A DNA stretch of 64,000 nucleotides from Comamonadaceae bacterium UBA4962 (GTDB lineage: Bacteria; Pseudomonadota; Gammaproteobacteria; Burkholderiales; Burkholderiaceae_C). The stretch lies in the NCBI GenBank assembly GCA_002397315.1, contig DHAE01000007.1, forward strand, positions 520,875-584,874. The letters are read 5' to 3'. Under the pieces are notes generated by a model. It was not told the origin of the DNA. It was given only the letters and a program-made list of their open reading frames with translations, and made no database searches. Within the stretch, counting starts at the first letter, position 1; each line of letters starts with the position of its first letter. The position numbers and the translations under genes are program-made. This document shows positions 16,728-27,470 of the stretch, in pieces.

Positions 16728-17192
16728 TTACAGGAAGTCGGGGGCCTGTACCGCCATGAGGATGGTTTCACTGTCGTCTGCGCGTGCCCGCCTGCGCAGC
16801 CACCACACCGCCCCTTTGCGGATGGCGCACTCCGGGGCGCGCAGGCCCAGGAGTTCCGCGGCCACCTGCCCCAGCATGGGCTGATGCCCCACGATCAGCA
16901 CGGCGCCGCGGCCGTGCGGCCATTGCGCCAGCTCCAGCAGGTCCGCAGGGGCACCGCCCGGGAGCAGTTCCGCGCGCAGCTTGTACTTTCGGCCCAGAGC
17001 CTTCGCCGTCGCTTCCGTGCGCACCGCGGGGCTCACCAGCACGCGCAGGCCGTCCGGCAACTGGCGGTCCAGCCAGGCCGCCATGCGCGTGGCCTGCTTT
17101 TCGCCGCGCGGCGTCAGCGGGCGCTGCAGGTCCTCGGCGCCCTCGCGGGCCTCTTCGGCTTCGGCGTGCCGCCAGAGAATCAGGTCCATCAT
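16728..17192 (-). CDS. sixA: SixA-type phosphohistidine phosphatase
   Basis: This 154-residue histidine phosphatase superfamily member has the catalytic LWRHAEA motif at residues 6-12 and a second catalytic His in IVGHQPMLG. SixA of E. coli dephosphorylates histidines of phosphorelay or PTS proteins. The ATG at 17192 overlaps the ppk stop (ATGA), so it is translationally coupled to polyphosphate kinase, itself a phosphohistidine enzyme. Whether Ppk is a substrate is unknown. The longer frame extending upstream is a shadow of ppk. Confidence 0.9.
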   Translation of the reverse strand: MMDLILWRHAEAEEAREGAEDLQRPLTPRGEKQATRMAAWLDRQLPDGLRVLVSPAVRTEATAKALGRKYKLRAELLPGGAPADLLELAQWPHGRGAVLIVGHQPMLGQVAAELLGLRAPECAIRKGAVWWLRRRARADDSETILMAVQAPDFL

Positions 17193-19408
17193 GGGCGCGC
17201 GGCCAGAGGCGCGGTGCCGGCCGCAGCTGCGGCGGGAGGCCCGTAGCGCAGCATGAGCGCCTGCTGCGCGCCTTGCCCGGAAACGGGATGCGGCGCGCGC
17301 AGGTAGGTGCCGTCGGGCTGCAGCGTCCAGGCATCCCGGTCGTCGTGCAGATAGGCCACCAGGCACTCGTCGATGATGCGCTGGCGCAGCTGCGGGTCGT
17401 CCACCGGCCAGGCCAGTTCCACGCGGCGCAGCATGTTGCGATTCATCCAGTCCGCGCTGGAGAGCAGCAGTTGCTCGTCGTTGCCGGCCCGGAAGTAGAA
17501 CACCCGCGTATGCTCCAGGAAGCGCCCGATAATCGAACGCACGCGGATGTTGTCGGCCACGCCCTTGCGCTGCGCTGGCAGCATGCAGGCGCCACGCACG
17601 ATGAGGTCGATCTTCGCGCCCTGGCGCCCTGCTTCGACGAGCGCGTGCATCAGCGCCTCGTCGGTCAGTGCGTTCATCTTGGCGACGATCCGGGCATCCT
17701 CGCCGCGCGCAGCGGCATCGCCCACGGCGGCGATCAGGTCCTGCATCTGCCGGTGCAGATGGAACGGCGCCATCACCAGGCGCTTGAGCTTGGGCAGCTT
17801 GTTCTGGCTGGCCAGGTGGTTGAACACCGCATCCATGTCCGCGGTCACGTCCGCATCCGCCGTGAAATAGCTCAGGTCGGTATAGAGGCGCGCGGTGCGC
17901 GGGTTGTAGTTGCCGGTCGAGAGGTGGCCGTAGCGCCGCAGGTGCTTGCCCTCGCGGCGGGTCACCAGCAGCATCTTGGCATGCGTCTTCAGGCCCACCA
18001 CGCCGTATACCACCTGCGCGCCAATGGATTCGAGCGCCTCGGCCCAGTTGATGTTCGCCTCTTCGTCGAATCGGGCCTTCAGTTCCACGACCGCCATCAC
18101 CTCCTTGCCGCGGCGCACGGCCTCGCGCAGCAACTCCATCATCTCGGAATCGGCGCCCGTGCGGTAGATGGTCTGCTTGATGGCCAGCACCTGCGGATCG
18201 TTCACGGCCTCGCGCAGGAACTGCAGCACCGCGTCGAAGCTCTCGAACGGCTGGTGCGCCAGGATGTCGCGGCGCCGGATCTGCTCCACGAGCGGCGTGC
18301 CGGCCTGCACCTGCCGCGGCCAGGCGGATCTCCACGGCGGGAACAGCAGTGCGGGTTCGTTGACCAGATCCACCAGCTGCGTGAGGCGCACGAGGTTCAC
18401 GGGGCCGTGCACGCGGAACAGCGCCGCGTCGGGCAACGCGAATTGCGACTGCAGGAAATCCGACAGGAAGCGCGAGCAGCTCGCCGACACTTCCAGGCGC
18501 ACCGCCTGGCCGTAATGCCGGTGCTGCAGGCCCTGCCGCAGTGCGGTGCGCAGGTTGCGCACGTCGTCTTCGTCCACCGCCAGGTCGGAATGCCGCGTCA
18601 CGCGGAACTGCGAGAACTCCGTTACCTCGCGGCCGGGGAACAGTTCGCTCAGGTGTGCCCGCACAATGCTGGACAGACTGACGCACTGCGCCCCTTCGGG
18701 AGCCACCTTGACCGGCATGCGCACCAGCCGCGGCAGGACGCGCGGCACCTTGACGATGGCGATCTCGTTCTCGCGGCCGAAGGCATCGTTGCCCTTGAGC
18801 CGCACGATGAAGTTCAGCGACTTGTTCGCCACCTGCGGAAACGGGTGGGCCGGATCCAGCCCCACCGGCACGAGGAGCGGCCTGACCTCACGCTCGAAAT
18901 ACTCGCGCACCCAGCGGCGCTGCTCCGCGGAGCGCTCGCCGTGCGACACGATGTGGATGCCCTGCTCCGCGAAGGCGGGCATCAGCGATTCGTTGTAGAG
19001 CGCGTATTGGCGGGCCACCAGATCATGTGCGATGGCGGAAATCGCCTCGAACGACGCGACCGTGTAAGGCCCCTTGGTCTCGCCGCTCTGCGCCGCCGTG
19101 ATGTGGGGCGCAGCCCGCACTTCGAAAAACTCGTCCAGGTTGGACGACACGATGCAGAGATAGCGCAGCCGCTCCAGCAGCGGCACGTCGGTGCGCGCGG
19201 CCCAGTCGAACACGCGCTCGTTGAACGCGAGGATGCTGTGGTCGCGGTCGAGAAACTCGGTGCCGGAATCTGCGTTGGGGCGGGCGGGCGGATTCAAGGG
19301 TTCCTGGGATTCGGTGGATGGGGCCGTTTCCGGAGAGCACGAAGGCGAAGGGGGCATGGGAGGCTTGGGGTCTGGACCAGGTTCGGTTTCAGTATTCAGC
19401 TCAACCAT
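17189..19408 (-). CDS. ppk: Polyphosphate kinase 1
   Basis: PPK1 reversibly transfers the ATP gamma-phosphate to polyphosphate and is associated with the membrane. The N domain starts at LDRDHSILAFNERVFDWA. The conserved head and catalytic segments follow: IKQTIYRTG, VVELKARFDEEANINWA (split at VVELKARFDE), YGVVGLKTHAKMLLV with the autophosphorylated His, and a second C-terminal His region with IVRGACMLPAQ and SADWMNRNMLRRVE. From the ATG at 19408 the protein has 739 residues with a Pro/Glu-rich leader of about 45 residues; E. coli PPK has 688. A Pho box overlaps this ATG and its predicted transcript would begin near 19384, so ATG 19357 (722 residues) may be the true start. Neither has a clear Shine-Dalgarno. 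Confidence 0.93.
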   Translation of the reverse strand: MVELNTETEPGPDPKPPMPPSPSCSPETAPSTESQEPLNPPARPNADSGTEFLDRDHSILAFNERVFDWAARTDVPLLERLRYLCIVSSNLDEFFEVRAAPHITAAQSGETKGPYTVASFEAISAIAHDLVARQYALYNESLMPAFAEQGIHIVSHGERSAEQRRWVREYFEREVRPLLVPVGLDPAHPFPQVANKSLNFIVRLKGNDAFGRENEIAIVKVPRVLPRLVRMPVKVAPEGAQCVSLSSIVRAHLSELFPGREVTEFSQFRVTRHSDLAVDEDDVRNLRTALRQGLQHRHYGQAVRLEVSASCSRFLSDFLQSQFALPDAALFRVHGPVNLVRLTQLVDLVNEPALLFPPWRSAWPRQVQAGTPLVEQIRRRDILAHQPFESFDAVLQFLREAVNDPQVLAIKQTIYRTGADSEMMELLREAVRRGKEVMAVVELKARFDEEANINWAEALESIGAQVVYGVVGLKTHAKMLLVTRREGKHLRRYGHLSTGNYNPRTARLYTDLSYFTADADVTADMDAVFNHLASQNKLPKLKRLVMAPFHLHRQMQDLIAAVGDAAARGEDARIVAKMNALTDEALMHALVEAGRQGAKIDLIVRGACMLPAQRKGVADNIRVRSIIGRFLEHTRVFYFRAGNDEQLLLSSADWMNRNMLRRVELAWPVDDPQLRQRIIDECLVAYLHDDRDAWTLQPDGTYLRAPHPVSGQGAQQALMLRYGPPAAAAAGTAPLAARP

Positions 19409-19424
19409 GACATTTTCATGACAT
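19391..19424 (-). promoter_or_regulatory. Pho box and -10 at the ppk 5' end
   Basis: On the minus strand two identical 7-mers, ATGTCAT (19418-19424 and 19407-19413), are separated by GAAA. After 10 bp comes AATACT (19391-19396) as -10. The last two box bases overlap the conventional ppk ATG. Further half-sites of the same type lie at 19424-19429 and 19436-19441 on the plus strand, spaced 12 rather than 11 bp. Confidence 0.75.
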
Positions 19425-19481
19425 GTCACCGTAGCTGTCATATACGAAGGCCCTGGAGCCATTCTGTTCTCTGTGGCACTG

Positions 19482-20321
19482 TCATCCAAGGAAATGCCTG
19501 CGGTAGCGGCTGGGCAGGTCGCCGATGCGCATGAGCATCGGCAGATCGGCCGTGTTGAAGTCCGGATCCCAGGCAGGTGCTCCGAGCACGCGTGCCCCCA
19601 GACGCAGGTAGCCCTTGATGAGTGCGGGCGGCTCCACGGGAAGCGAGCCGTCGAGTTGTTCCACGGGCAGCGGCAGCCGCGGTGCCACGGCATATTCAGG
19701 AGCAGCAAGGCAGGTGGTTTTGAGTTGCGCCCAGATGCTGGCGGCCACGTTGCCGCTCACGACTCCGTTGTGCAGCATGGGAATGCTCGCGCAGCCGATC
19801 ATGGTGTCGAGGCGGTTGCGCACCATGAAATCCGCCAACGCTCCCCAGAGCGCCATGATGACGCCACCGTGGCGGTGGTCGGGGTGCACGCAGCTGCGGC
19901 CCAGTTCCACCATGCGGCCACGCAGGTGCGCGAGCTTCGCGAGATCGAATTCCGTATCGCTGTAGAGCCCGCCCGCGCGCTGGGCCTGCGCAGGCGTCAG
20001 CACGCGGTAGGTGCCGATCACGGCACGCGTGTCCGCATCGCGCACCAGCAAGTGCTCGCAATACGCGTCAAAAGCGTCCACGTCGTGGCCGGACACCGCG
20101 GTGTTCAGGCGCGCGCCCATCTCCCCCGCGAACACGAGATACCTCAGCCGCTGCGCCTCCCGGACTTCCGAGGCGTCGCGGGCCCAGGAAACCTCGATGC
20201 GTGGGGCAGCAGGCGGGTGTTGCCGGGGCGTCGGAACCTCCACAGGACCCGGTCGATGAAGAGACCTCCGGAAGGACGTGTCCGGAGACAGGGGCAGGGT
20301 GGGAACAGGAAGGTCGCTCAC
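19482..20321 (-). CDS. GNAT-fold N-acyltransferase, OlsB/hemolysin-like
   Basis: This 279-residue protein resembles the OlsB family, which transfers a 3-hydroxyacyl chain to ornithine in the first step of phosphorus-free ornithine lipid synthesis. Family-type segments are REAQRLRYLVFAGEMGARL, DAYCEHLLVRD, VIGTYRVL, ELGRSCVHPDHR and LMALWGALADFMVRN-like VIMALWGALADFM. The first 40 residues are Pro-rich and variable, so the true start may lie downstream. Located upstream of ppk in a phosphate-regulated district, its role would suit membrane lipid replacement under phosphate limitation. I found no 7-4-7 Pho box before it. No olsA-like gene is adjacent. Confidence 0.75.
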   Translation of the reverse strand: MSDLPVPTLPLSPDTSFRRSLHRPGPVEVPTPRQHPPAAPRIEVSWARDASEVREAQRLRYLVFAGEMGARLNTAVSGHDVDAFDAYCEHLLVRDADTRAVIGTYRVLTPAQAQRAGGLYSDTEFDLAKLAHLRGRMVELGRSCVHPDHRHGGVIMALWGALADFMVRNRLDTMIGCASIPMLHNGVVSGNVAASIWAQLKTTCLAAPEYAVAPRLPLPVEQLDGSLPVEPPALIKGYLRLGARVLGAPAWDPDFNTADLPMLMRIGDLPSRYRRHFLG

Positions 20322-20574
20322 GAATTACTCCCAATGGACCGTTGAACCGTCGGTGCGCGCGTGGCACGCCGCCGCGCTGGACAATGTCGCAGCGCGGCAT
20401 GACAGCCCGGTGTCGTGCCCATGGCGCGTTCGTGACAGTGCGTCGCGAACCTGGCGCGCGCTCCCACGGTGACCCAGCGCGCACTCGTGGTATGCCCTGC
20501 CCTGCCGGCGGAAACAGGCTGCTACACTTTGGCGCCCCTGCCGGCTCCGAGGCACAGGCCACCCTCCACCTTTC

Positions 20575-22815
20575 ATGCCCTCTTCCAACGTCCGGTCCCT
20601 GCCCGTCCTGGGAACGCCCAGCGGCCCGGCAGTAGAGCGCCTTCTCCGGGAGCAGCAGACGCTGCTGGACAGCGCCGGTGTCGGCATCGTCTTCATACGG
20701 CAGCGGCAGGTGGTGCGCTGCAATCCCCGCTATGCCGAGATCTTCGGCTATGCCACGCCGCAGGAGGCGATCGGCCGCAGCAGCCAGAGTCTGTATCCGA
20801 GCGCTGCGGCGTTCCGTGCGCTGGGCCGGGCGGCCTACCCCACGTTGTCCCGCGGCATGCCCTACCGCTGCGAGTGCCAGATGCAGCGCAAGAACGGCCG
20901 GATCTTCTGGGCCAGCCTCACCGGCCGGCTGATCAACCCCGCCGACACGTCCGAAGGCTCCATCTGGATCGTCGACGACATCGACGAACAACGCCACGCG
21001 CAGGTTCGCCTGCAGGCCGCCGTGCGGGAGAAACAGGCCCTGTTCGACCATGCGATGGTGGGCATCGCCTTCGTGCGCGGGCACCGCCTGACCCGCTGCA
21101 ACCGCCATTTCGAGCACATGCTGGGCTACGCGCCGGGCGAACTGGCCGAAGGTTCGCCCCGCCACTGGCATTTCAGCGACGAGGACTGGGCGGCGGTGGA
21201 GCGGGGCCACGGCGCCGCAGGCGGGCAGGAGGATGGCGCGGGCTTCACCGGCGAGATCGAACTGCGCGCCAAGGACGGAAGCCCGGTGGTCTGCGAAGTC
21301 CGCAGCAGGGCGCTCGATCCGCTACACCCGGGCCAGGGTGCCATCTGCATCGCCATGGACGTGAGCGAGCAGCGGAAAACGCAAGCCGAACTCGCGCGCA
21401 TGCATGCCGAGCTGGAGCACCAGGTCCAGGAGCGCACGCGGCAGCTGAGCGAAACCGTCGATAGCCTGCACCGCGAGATCAACGACCGCAAGCACGACCA
21501 GGAGCGCATCTACTGGCTGGCCCATTACGATCCGCTCACCGGGTTGCCCAACCGCACGCTGCTGGCCGAGCGTGCGCAGCATGCGATCCGCGTGGCGCAG
21601 GAGAACAGCACGCCGCTGGCCCTGGTGTTCCTGGATCTCGACCATTTCAAGCACGTCAACGATTCCCTCGGCCACCGGGTGGGCGACGCGCTGCTCGTGG
21701 AGATCGCCAAGCGCCTGCGCGCCGTGGTGCGGGACCGCGACACCGTCTCGCGGCTGGGAGGCGACGAGTTCATCCTGGTGCTGCCCGGTGCCAATGCGCA
21801 CGGCGCGGCCCGCGTGGCCACGAAGCTGCAGGAAGCCTCGCGCCAGCCCTACCAGATCGGCCACCACGAACTCACCATGGCGCCGTCCATGGGCATCGCC
21901 CTCTTCCCGAACGACGGCAGCGATTTCGAAACGCTGACCCAGTCGGCCGACGTGGCCATGTACCGTGCCAAGCTCGACGGCCGCAATACCTATCGCTTTT
22001 TCACGCCGGAAATGCAGGCGCAGTCGGTGCGTGCCCTGCGCGTGGAAAATGCCCTGCGCCGGGCGCTGGAGCGTGGCCAGTTGCAGTTGCACTACCAGCC
22101 GCAGATCACCATCGCCACCGGCGAGATCCGCAGCGTGGAAGCCCTGCTCCGTTGGCAGCACCCCGAGCTGGGATCGGTGTCGCCCGCGGAATTCATCCCG
22201 ATCGCCGAAGACAGCGGCCAGATCCTGCAGATCGGCGAGTGGGTCATGCGCACGGCCCTGGCGCAATTGCAGGTCTGGCACGGCATGGGCCTGGGCTGGC
22301 TGTCGGTGGCCGTGAACCTGTCGGCTCTGCAGTTCCGCCAGCCGCAGCTGCCCGAACTCGTCAGCCGGATCCTGGATGAAATGCAGCTCGTTCCTCAGCG
22401 ACTCGAACTGGAGTTGACCGAAGGCGTCGCCGTGGACGATCCGCGTTCGGCCATCGCCACCATGGACCAGCTGTTCGCGCGCGGCGTGCGGATGTCGATG
22501 GACGATTTCGGCACCGGCTATTCATCGCTCAGCCAGTTGAAGCGCTTCCAGATCTACAAGCTCAAGATCGACCAGTCCTTCGTGCGCGACCTGGGCGTGG
22601 ACAGCAACGATCGCGCGATCGTGAGCGCGATCATCCGCATGGCGCAGGCCCTGGGCATGCGCACCACGGCCGAAGGCGTGGAGACGGCCGAACAGCTCGA
22701 CTACCTGCGCCTGCAGGGATGCGACGAGGCGCAGGGCTACTACTTCAGCCGCCCGCAGCCTCCCGAAGACATCACGCCCCTGCTGTTGAAGCGGCAATGG
22801 GTGGTTGGGAACTGA
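20575..22815 (+). CDS. PAS-PAS-GGDEF-EAL cyclic-di-GMP protein
   Basis: This 746-residue cytoplasmic protein has two PAS domains (about 25-145 and 155-275), a short coiled coil (MHAELEHQVQERTRQLSETV), a GGDEF domain (about 310-465) and an EAL domain (about 478-735). The diguanylate cyclase signature is intact (RLGGDEFILVL). The EAL motif is intact (SVEALLRWQHP), with further conserved elements such as MDDFGTGYSSL and KIDQSFV. Both synthesis and hydrolysis of c-di-GMP are therefore possible. No transmembrane segment is seen, so the signal is probably an intracellular ligand sensed by PAS. It is transcribed alone, divergent from the olsB-like gene and convergent with glmM. Confidence 0.93.
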   Translation: MPSSNVRSLPVLGTPSGPAVERLLREQQTLLDSAGVGIVFIRQRQVVRCNPRYAEIFGYATPQEAIGRSSQSLYPSAAAFRALGRAAYPTLSRGMPYRCECQMQRKNGRIFWASLTGRLINPADTSEGSIWIVDDIDEQRHAQVRLQAAVREKQALFDHAMVGIAFVRGHRLTRCNRHFEHMLGYAPGELAEGSPRHWHFSDEDWAAVERGHGAAGGQEDGAGFTGEIELRAKDGSPVVCEVRSRALDPLHPGQGAICIAMDVSEQRKTQAELARMHAELEHQVQERTRQLSETVDSLHREINDRKHDQERIYWLAHYDPLTGLPNRTLLAERAQHAIRVAQENSTPLALVFLDLDHFKHVNDSLGHRVGDALLVEIAKRLRAVVRDRDTVSRLGGDEFILVLPGANAHGAARVATKLQEASRQPYQIGHHELTMAPSMGIALFPNDGSDFETLTQSADVAMYRAKLDGRNTYRFFTPEMQAQSVRALRVENALRRALERGQLQLHYQPQITIATGEIRSVEALLRWQHPELGSVSPAEFIPIAEDSGQILQIGEWVMRTALAQLQVWHGMGLGWLSVAVNLSALQFRQPQLPELVSRILDEMQLVPQRLELELTEGVAVDDPRSAIATMDQLFARGVRMSMDDFGTGYSSLSQLKRFQIYKLKIDQSFVRDLGVDSNDRAIVSAIIRMAQALGMRTTAEGVETAEQLDYLRLQGCDEAQGYYFSRPQPPEDITPLLLKRQWVVGN

Positions 22816-22941
22816 CCACCGCCGCAGGCCCGTGCCAGGCGCGGGACGCCGATGGCAGGCATCCTGGCATCTGGACGCCCCGACATCGCAGTCGTGGGGC
22901 CCTTCGTTGCGCCCGGCGCCATGCGATCCACCACAGCCGCT

Positions 22942-24276
22942 TCAGCCGGCGCGTGCCGCGTCCGCCAACTGGTGGGCGAAATGGCTGGCGCGGTCCGCGT
23001 CCGCGGTTTCGACCATGACGCGCAGCAGCGGTTCGGTGCCGCTCGCCCGCACCAGCACGCGGCCCTCGCTTCCCAACTCGGCCTCGACCGCCCTCAGCGC
23101 TTCCTGCAGCACGGTATTGGTTTTCCAGTCCTGACCGGGCAGCAGACGCACGTTGACCAGCACCTGGGGGAAAAGGCGCACGCGCTCCAGCGATTGCGCC
23201 AGGCTGCGGCCGCTGCGTACGCAGGCCTGCAGCACCTGCAGCGCGCTGATCAGCCCGTCGCCCGTGGTGTGGCGGTCCAGCGCCAGCAGGTGGCCGGAGC
23301 CCTCGCCGCCCAGCAGCCAGCCGTGGCTCGCCAATTCCTCCAGCACGTAGCGGTCGCCGACCTTGGCGCGCACCAGCTCCACGCCGTCGGCCTTGAGCGC
23401 CAGTTCCACCGCCATGTTGGTCATGAGCGTGCCCACCACGCCGGGCACGCGCTCCCCGCGCGCCAGCCGGTCGGAGGCCATGAGGTACAGCAACTCGTCG
23501 CCGTTGTAGAGACGGCCCGCGGCATCCACCATTTGCAGCCGGTCCGCATCGCCGTCGAGCGCGACCCCGAAGTCGGCGCGGTTGGCGCGCACCGCACGCA
23601 CGAGCGCGTCCGGATGCGTGGCGCCCACCTGGTGGTTGATGTTGAGGCCGTCCGGTGCGCAGCCGATCGCCAGCACCTCGGCGCCGAGTTCGTGGAACAC
23701 CTTGGGCGCGATGTGGTAGGCGGCACCGTGCGCCGCGTCCACGACGATCTTCACGCCGCGCAGCGTCAGGTCCTGCGGGAAGGTGCTCTTGCAGAACTCG
23801 ATGTACCGGCCGGCGGCATCCTCCAGGCGGCGCGCCTTGCCGAGCGATGCGGAGTCCGCCCAGCTCGGAGGCTCGTCCAGTGCCGCCTCCACTGCCAGCT
23901 CCCATTCGTCGGGCAGCTTGGTGCCGCGCGCGCTGAAGAACTTGATGCCGTTGTCGGGATAGGCGTTGTGGCTGGCGCTGATCACCACCCCCAGGCTGGC
24001 GCGTTGCGCGCGCGTGAGGTAGGCCACCCCGGGTGTCGGCAGCGGCCCCAGCAGAACCACGTCCACCCCCGCGGAGTTGAAGCCCGACTCCAGCGCGCTC
24101 TCCAGCATGTAGCCGGAAATGCGCGTGTCCTTGCCGATCAGCACCGTGGGGCGCTCTTCGGTGCGCCGCAGCACGCGGCCCACCGCGTGGGCCAGCCGCA
24201 AGACGAAGTCCGGCGTGATGGGCGCCTGCCCCACCGTTCCGCGGATGCCGTCCGTTCCGAAATATTTCCGGGCCAT
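22942..24276 (-). CDS. glmM: Phosphoglucosamine mutase
   Basis: GlmM converts glucosamine-6-phosphate to glucosamine-1-phosphate for UDP-GlcNAc, peptidoglycan and LPS. This 444-residue protein begins MARKYFGTDGIRGTVG, has the phosphoserine loop VISASHNAYPDNG with Ser102, the metal loop DGDADR, the sugar loop GGEGSGH and the phosphate-binding RASGTEPLLRVM. The start at 24276 has AAGGAG 10 nt upstream; the open frame continues 20 codons further. It is the last gene of ftsH-folP-glmM, a conserved order in proteobacteria. Confidence 0.98.
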   Translation of the reverse strand: MARKYFGTDGIRGTVGQAPITPDFVLRLAHAVGRVLRRTEERPTVLIGKDTRISGYMLESALESGFNSAGVDVVLLGPLPTPGVAYLTRAQRASLGVVISASHNAYPDNGIKFFSARGTKLPDEWELAVEAALDEPPSWADSASLGKARRLEDAAGRYIEFCKSTFPQDLTLRGVKIVVDAAHGAAYHIAPKVFHELGAEVLAIGCAPDGLNINHQVGATHPDALVRAVRANRADFGVALDGDADRLQMVDAAGRLYNGDELLYLMASDRLARGERVPGVVGTLMTNMAVELALKADGVELVRAKVGDRYVLEELASHGWLLGGEGSGHLLALDRHTTGDGLISALQVLQACVRSGRSLAQSLERVRLFPQVLVNVRLLPGQDWKTNTVLQEALRAVEAELGSEGRVLVRASGTEPLLRVMVETADADRASHFAHQLADAARAG

Positions 24277-24307
24277 GTGATTCGATCTCCTTGTGGGCCA
24301 ATGGTCG

Positions 24308-25168
24308 TTATGCGATGGGGTGTCCCACCGGTTCATTCATGGGTGGCCGCGCCTTGTTCCATACCTGGAGGGCCGCCACCGTCTCCTTCACATCATGCAC
24401 CCGGACGATACGCGCGCCGCGCTCCACCGACAGCAGCGCAGCCGCCACACTCGGGACCAGGCGGTCCTCCACCGGCAGCCCGGTCACGGCACCCAGCGAA
24501 GACTTGCGCGACCAGCCCGCCAGCCAGGCGTAACCGCTGCCGGCGATGAGGTCGCCCTGCCGGGAGAGCAGCGCGAAATTCTGCTCCACCGTCTTGCCGA
24601 AGCCAATGCCGCAGTCGAAAACGATCCGGTGCGCATCGACGCCCCGGTCGCGCAGTTCCGCAGCGCACTCCGCCAGAAAAGCACGCACCGGCGCTACGGG
24701 GTCGCCGTCCATGGGCGCAGCCTGCATGGTCTGCGGATCGCCGTGCATGTGCATCAGGCAGACCCCGCATTGCGCATGGCCGGCGACCACGTCTACCGCA
24801 CCGCGCTGGCGCAGCGCCCAGATGTCGTTGACGATGTCGGCCCCCAGGTCGAGCACCGCCTGCATCACGGCGGGTTTGTAGGTGTCCACGGAGATCGGCA
24901 CGCCCCAGCCGACGGCTGCCTTCACCACAGGAAGGATGCGTGCCAGTTCTTCCTCCAGGGGTACGGCCGGACTGCCGGGCCGCGTGGACTCGCCGCCGAT
25001 ATCGAGGATGTCGGCTCCCTGGCGCAGCATTTCCTCGCCGCGGCGCAGCGCATCCTTCACGTCCGCGTGCCGTCCACCGTCGGAGAACGAATCCGGCGTG
25101 GCATTGAGAATGCCCATTACCCGTGGTTGTGAAAGGTCGATGCGAAACCGCGAAGTCTGCCAGTGCAT
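24308..25168 (-). CDS. folP: Dihydropteroate synthase
   Basis: FolP condenses p-aminobenzoate with dihydropterin pyrophosphate in folate synthesis and is the sulfonamide target. This 286-residue TIM barrel carries GILNATPDSFSDGG, ILDIGGESTRPG, the NDIWAL segment, and a C-terminal RVHDVKETVAAL. The start at 25168 (MHWQTSRFRIDL) matches family length better than the extended frame. It sits between ftsH and glmM. Confidence 0.97.
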   Translation of the reverse strand: MHWQTSRFRIDLSQPRVMGILNATPDSFSDGGRHADVKDALRRGEEMLRQGADILDIGGESTRPGSPAVPLEEELARILPVVKAAVGWGVPISVDTYKPAVMQAVLDLGADIVNDIWALRQRGAVDVVAGHAQCGVCLMHMHGDPQTMQAAPMDGDPVAPVRAFLAECAAELRDRGVDAHRIVFDCGIGFGKTVEQNFALLSRQGDLIAGSGYAWLAGWSRKSSLGAVTGLPVEDRLVPSVAAALLSVERGARIVRVHDVKETVAALQVWNKARPPMNEPVGHPIA

Positions 25169-25279
25169 GGAAAGAGCTGGTTCAGTCAGAGGGAGTTGGG
25201 TGACGGGTGGTGGAATGATCGCGCAGACTGCCATGCAAAAAGCTTACAAAGCGGCATGTCACAGCCCTCCGGGAAACGC

Positions 25280-25303
25280 AAAAACGGGGCCGAAGCCCCG
25301 TTT
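25280..25303 (-). terminator. Terminator after ftsH
   Basis: On the minus strand AAACGGGGC-TTCG-GCCCCGTTTTT forms a 9-bp stem with a stable TTCG loop and a T-run. It lies between ftsH and folP, so folP-glmM need read-through or their own promoter. Confidence 0.85.
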
Positions 25304-25333
25304 GCCTGAACCCCTGGAGCGGGTTCTTCAGCC

Positions 25334-27259
<1,926 letters not shown>

Positions 27260-27470
27260 AGCGGGGCTCCAGAATCGAGGGGGAGGAACATGGGCGGATC
27301 AGACTCACCGACGCACGTTCCAACGCATTTGAGGCGCATTTTAGGCCTTTCAAGGCGTTCGGCCCGGTGCCTTTACCCCAACCGCGGCTATGGTCACCAT
27401 AGAAGCCGCATTCGACCCGCAGGCGCACTGCCTTTCGGCGTACACCAGCGTGGGGCGTTTTCCTGCGGCG

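Noticed and set aside
19424..19441. Second Pho box on the plus strand upstream of ppk
   Set aside because: TGTCAC and TGTCAT are 12 bp apart instead of 11 and would point toward the olsB-like gene's 3' end.
16784..19534. Long plus-strand open frame opposite ppk and sixA
   Set aside because: Antisense shadow of conserved genes; composition dominated by Arg, Ala, Gln and His.
20400..20440. Pho box before the olsB-like gene
   Set aside because: Only isolated TGACAG half-sites without 11-bp partners.
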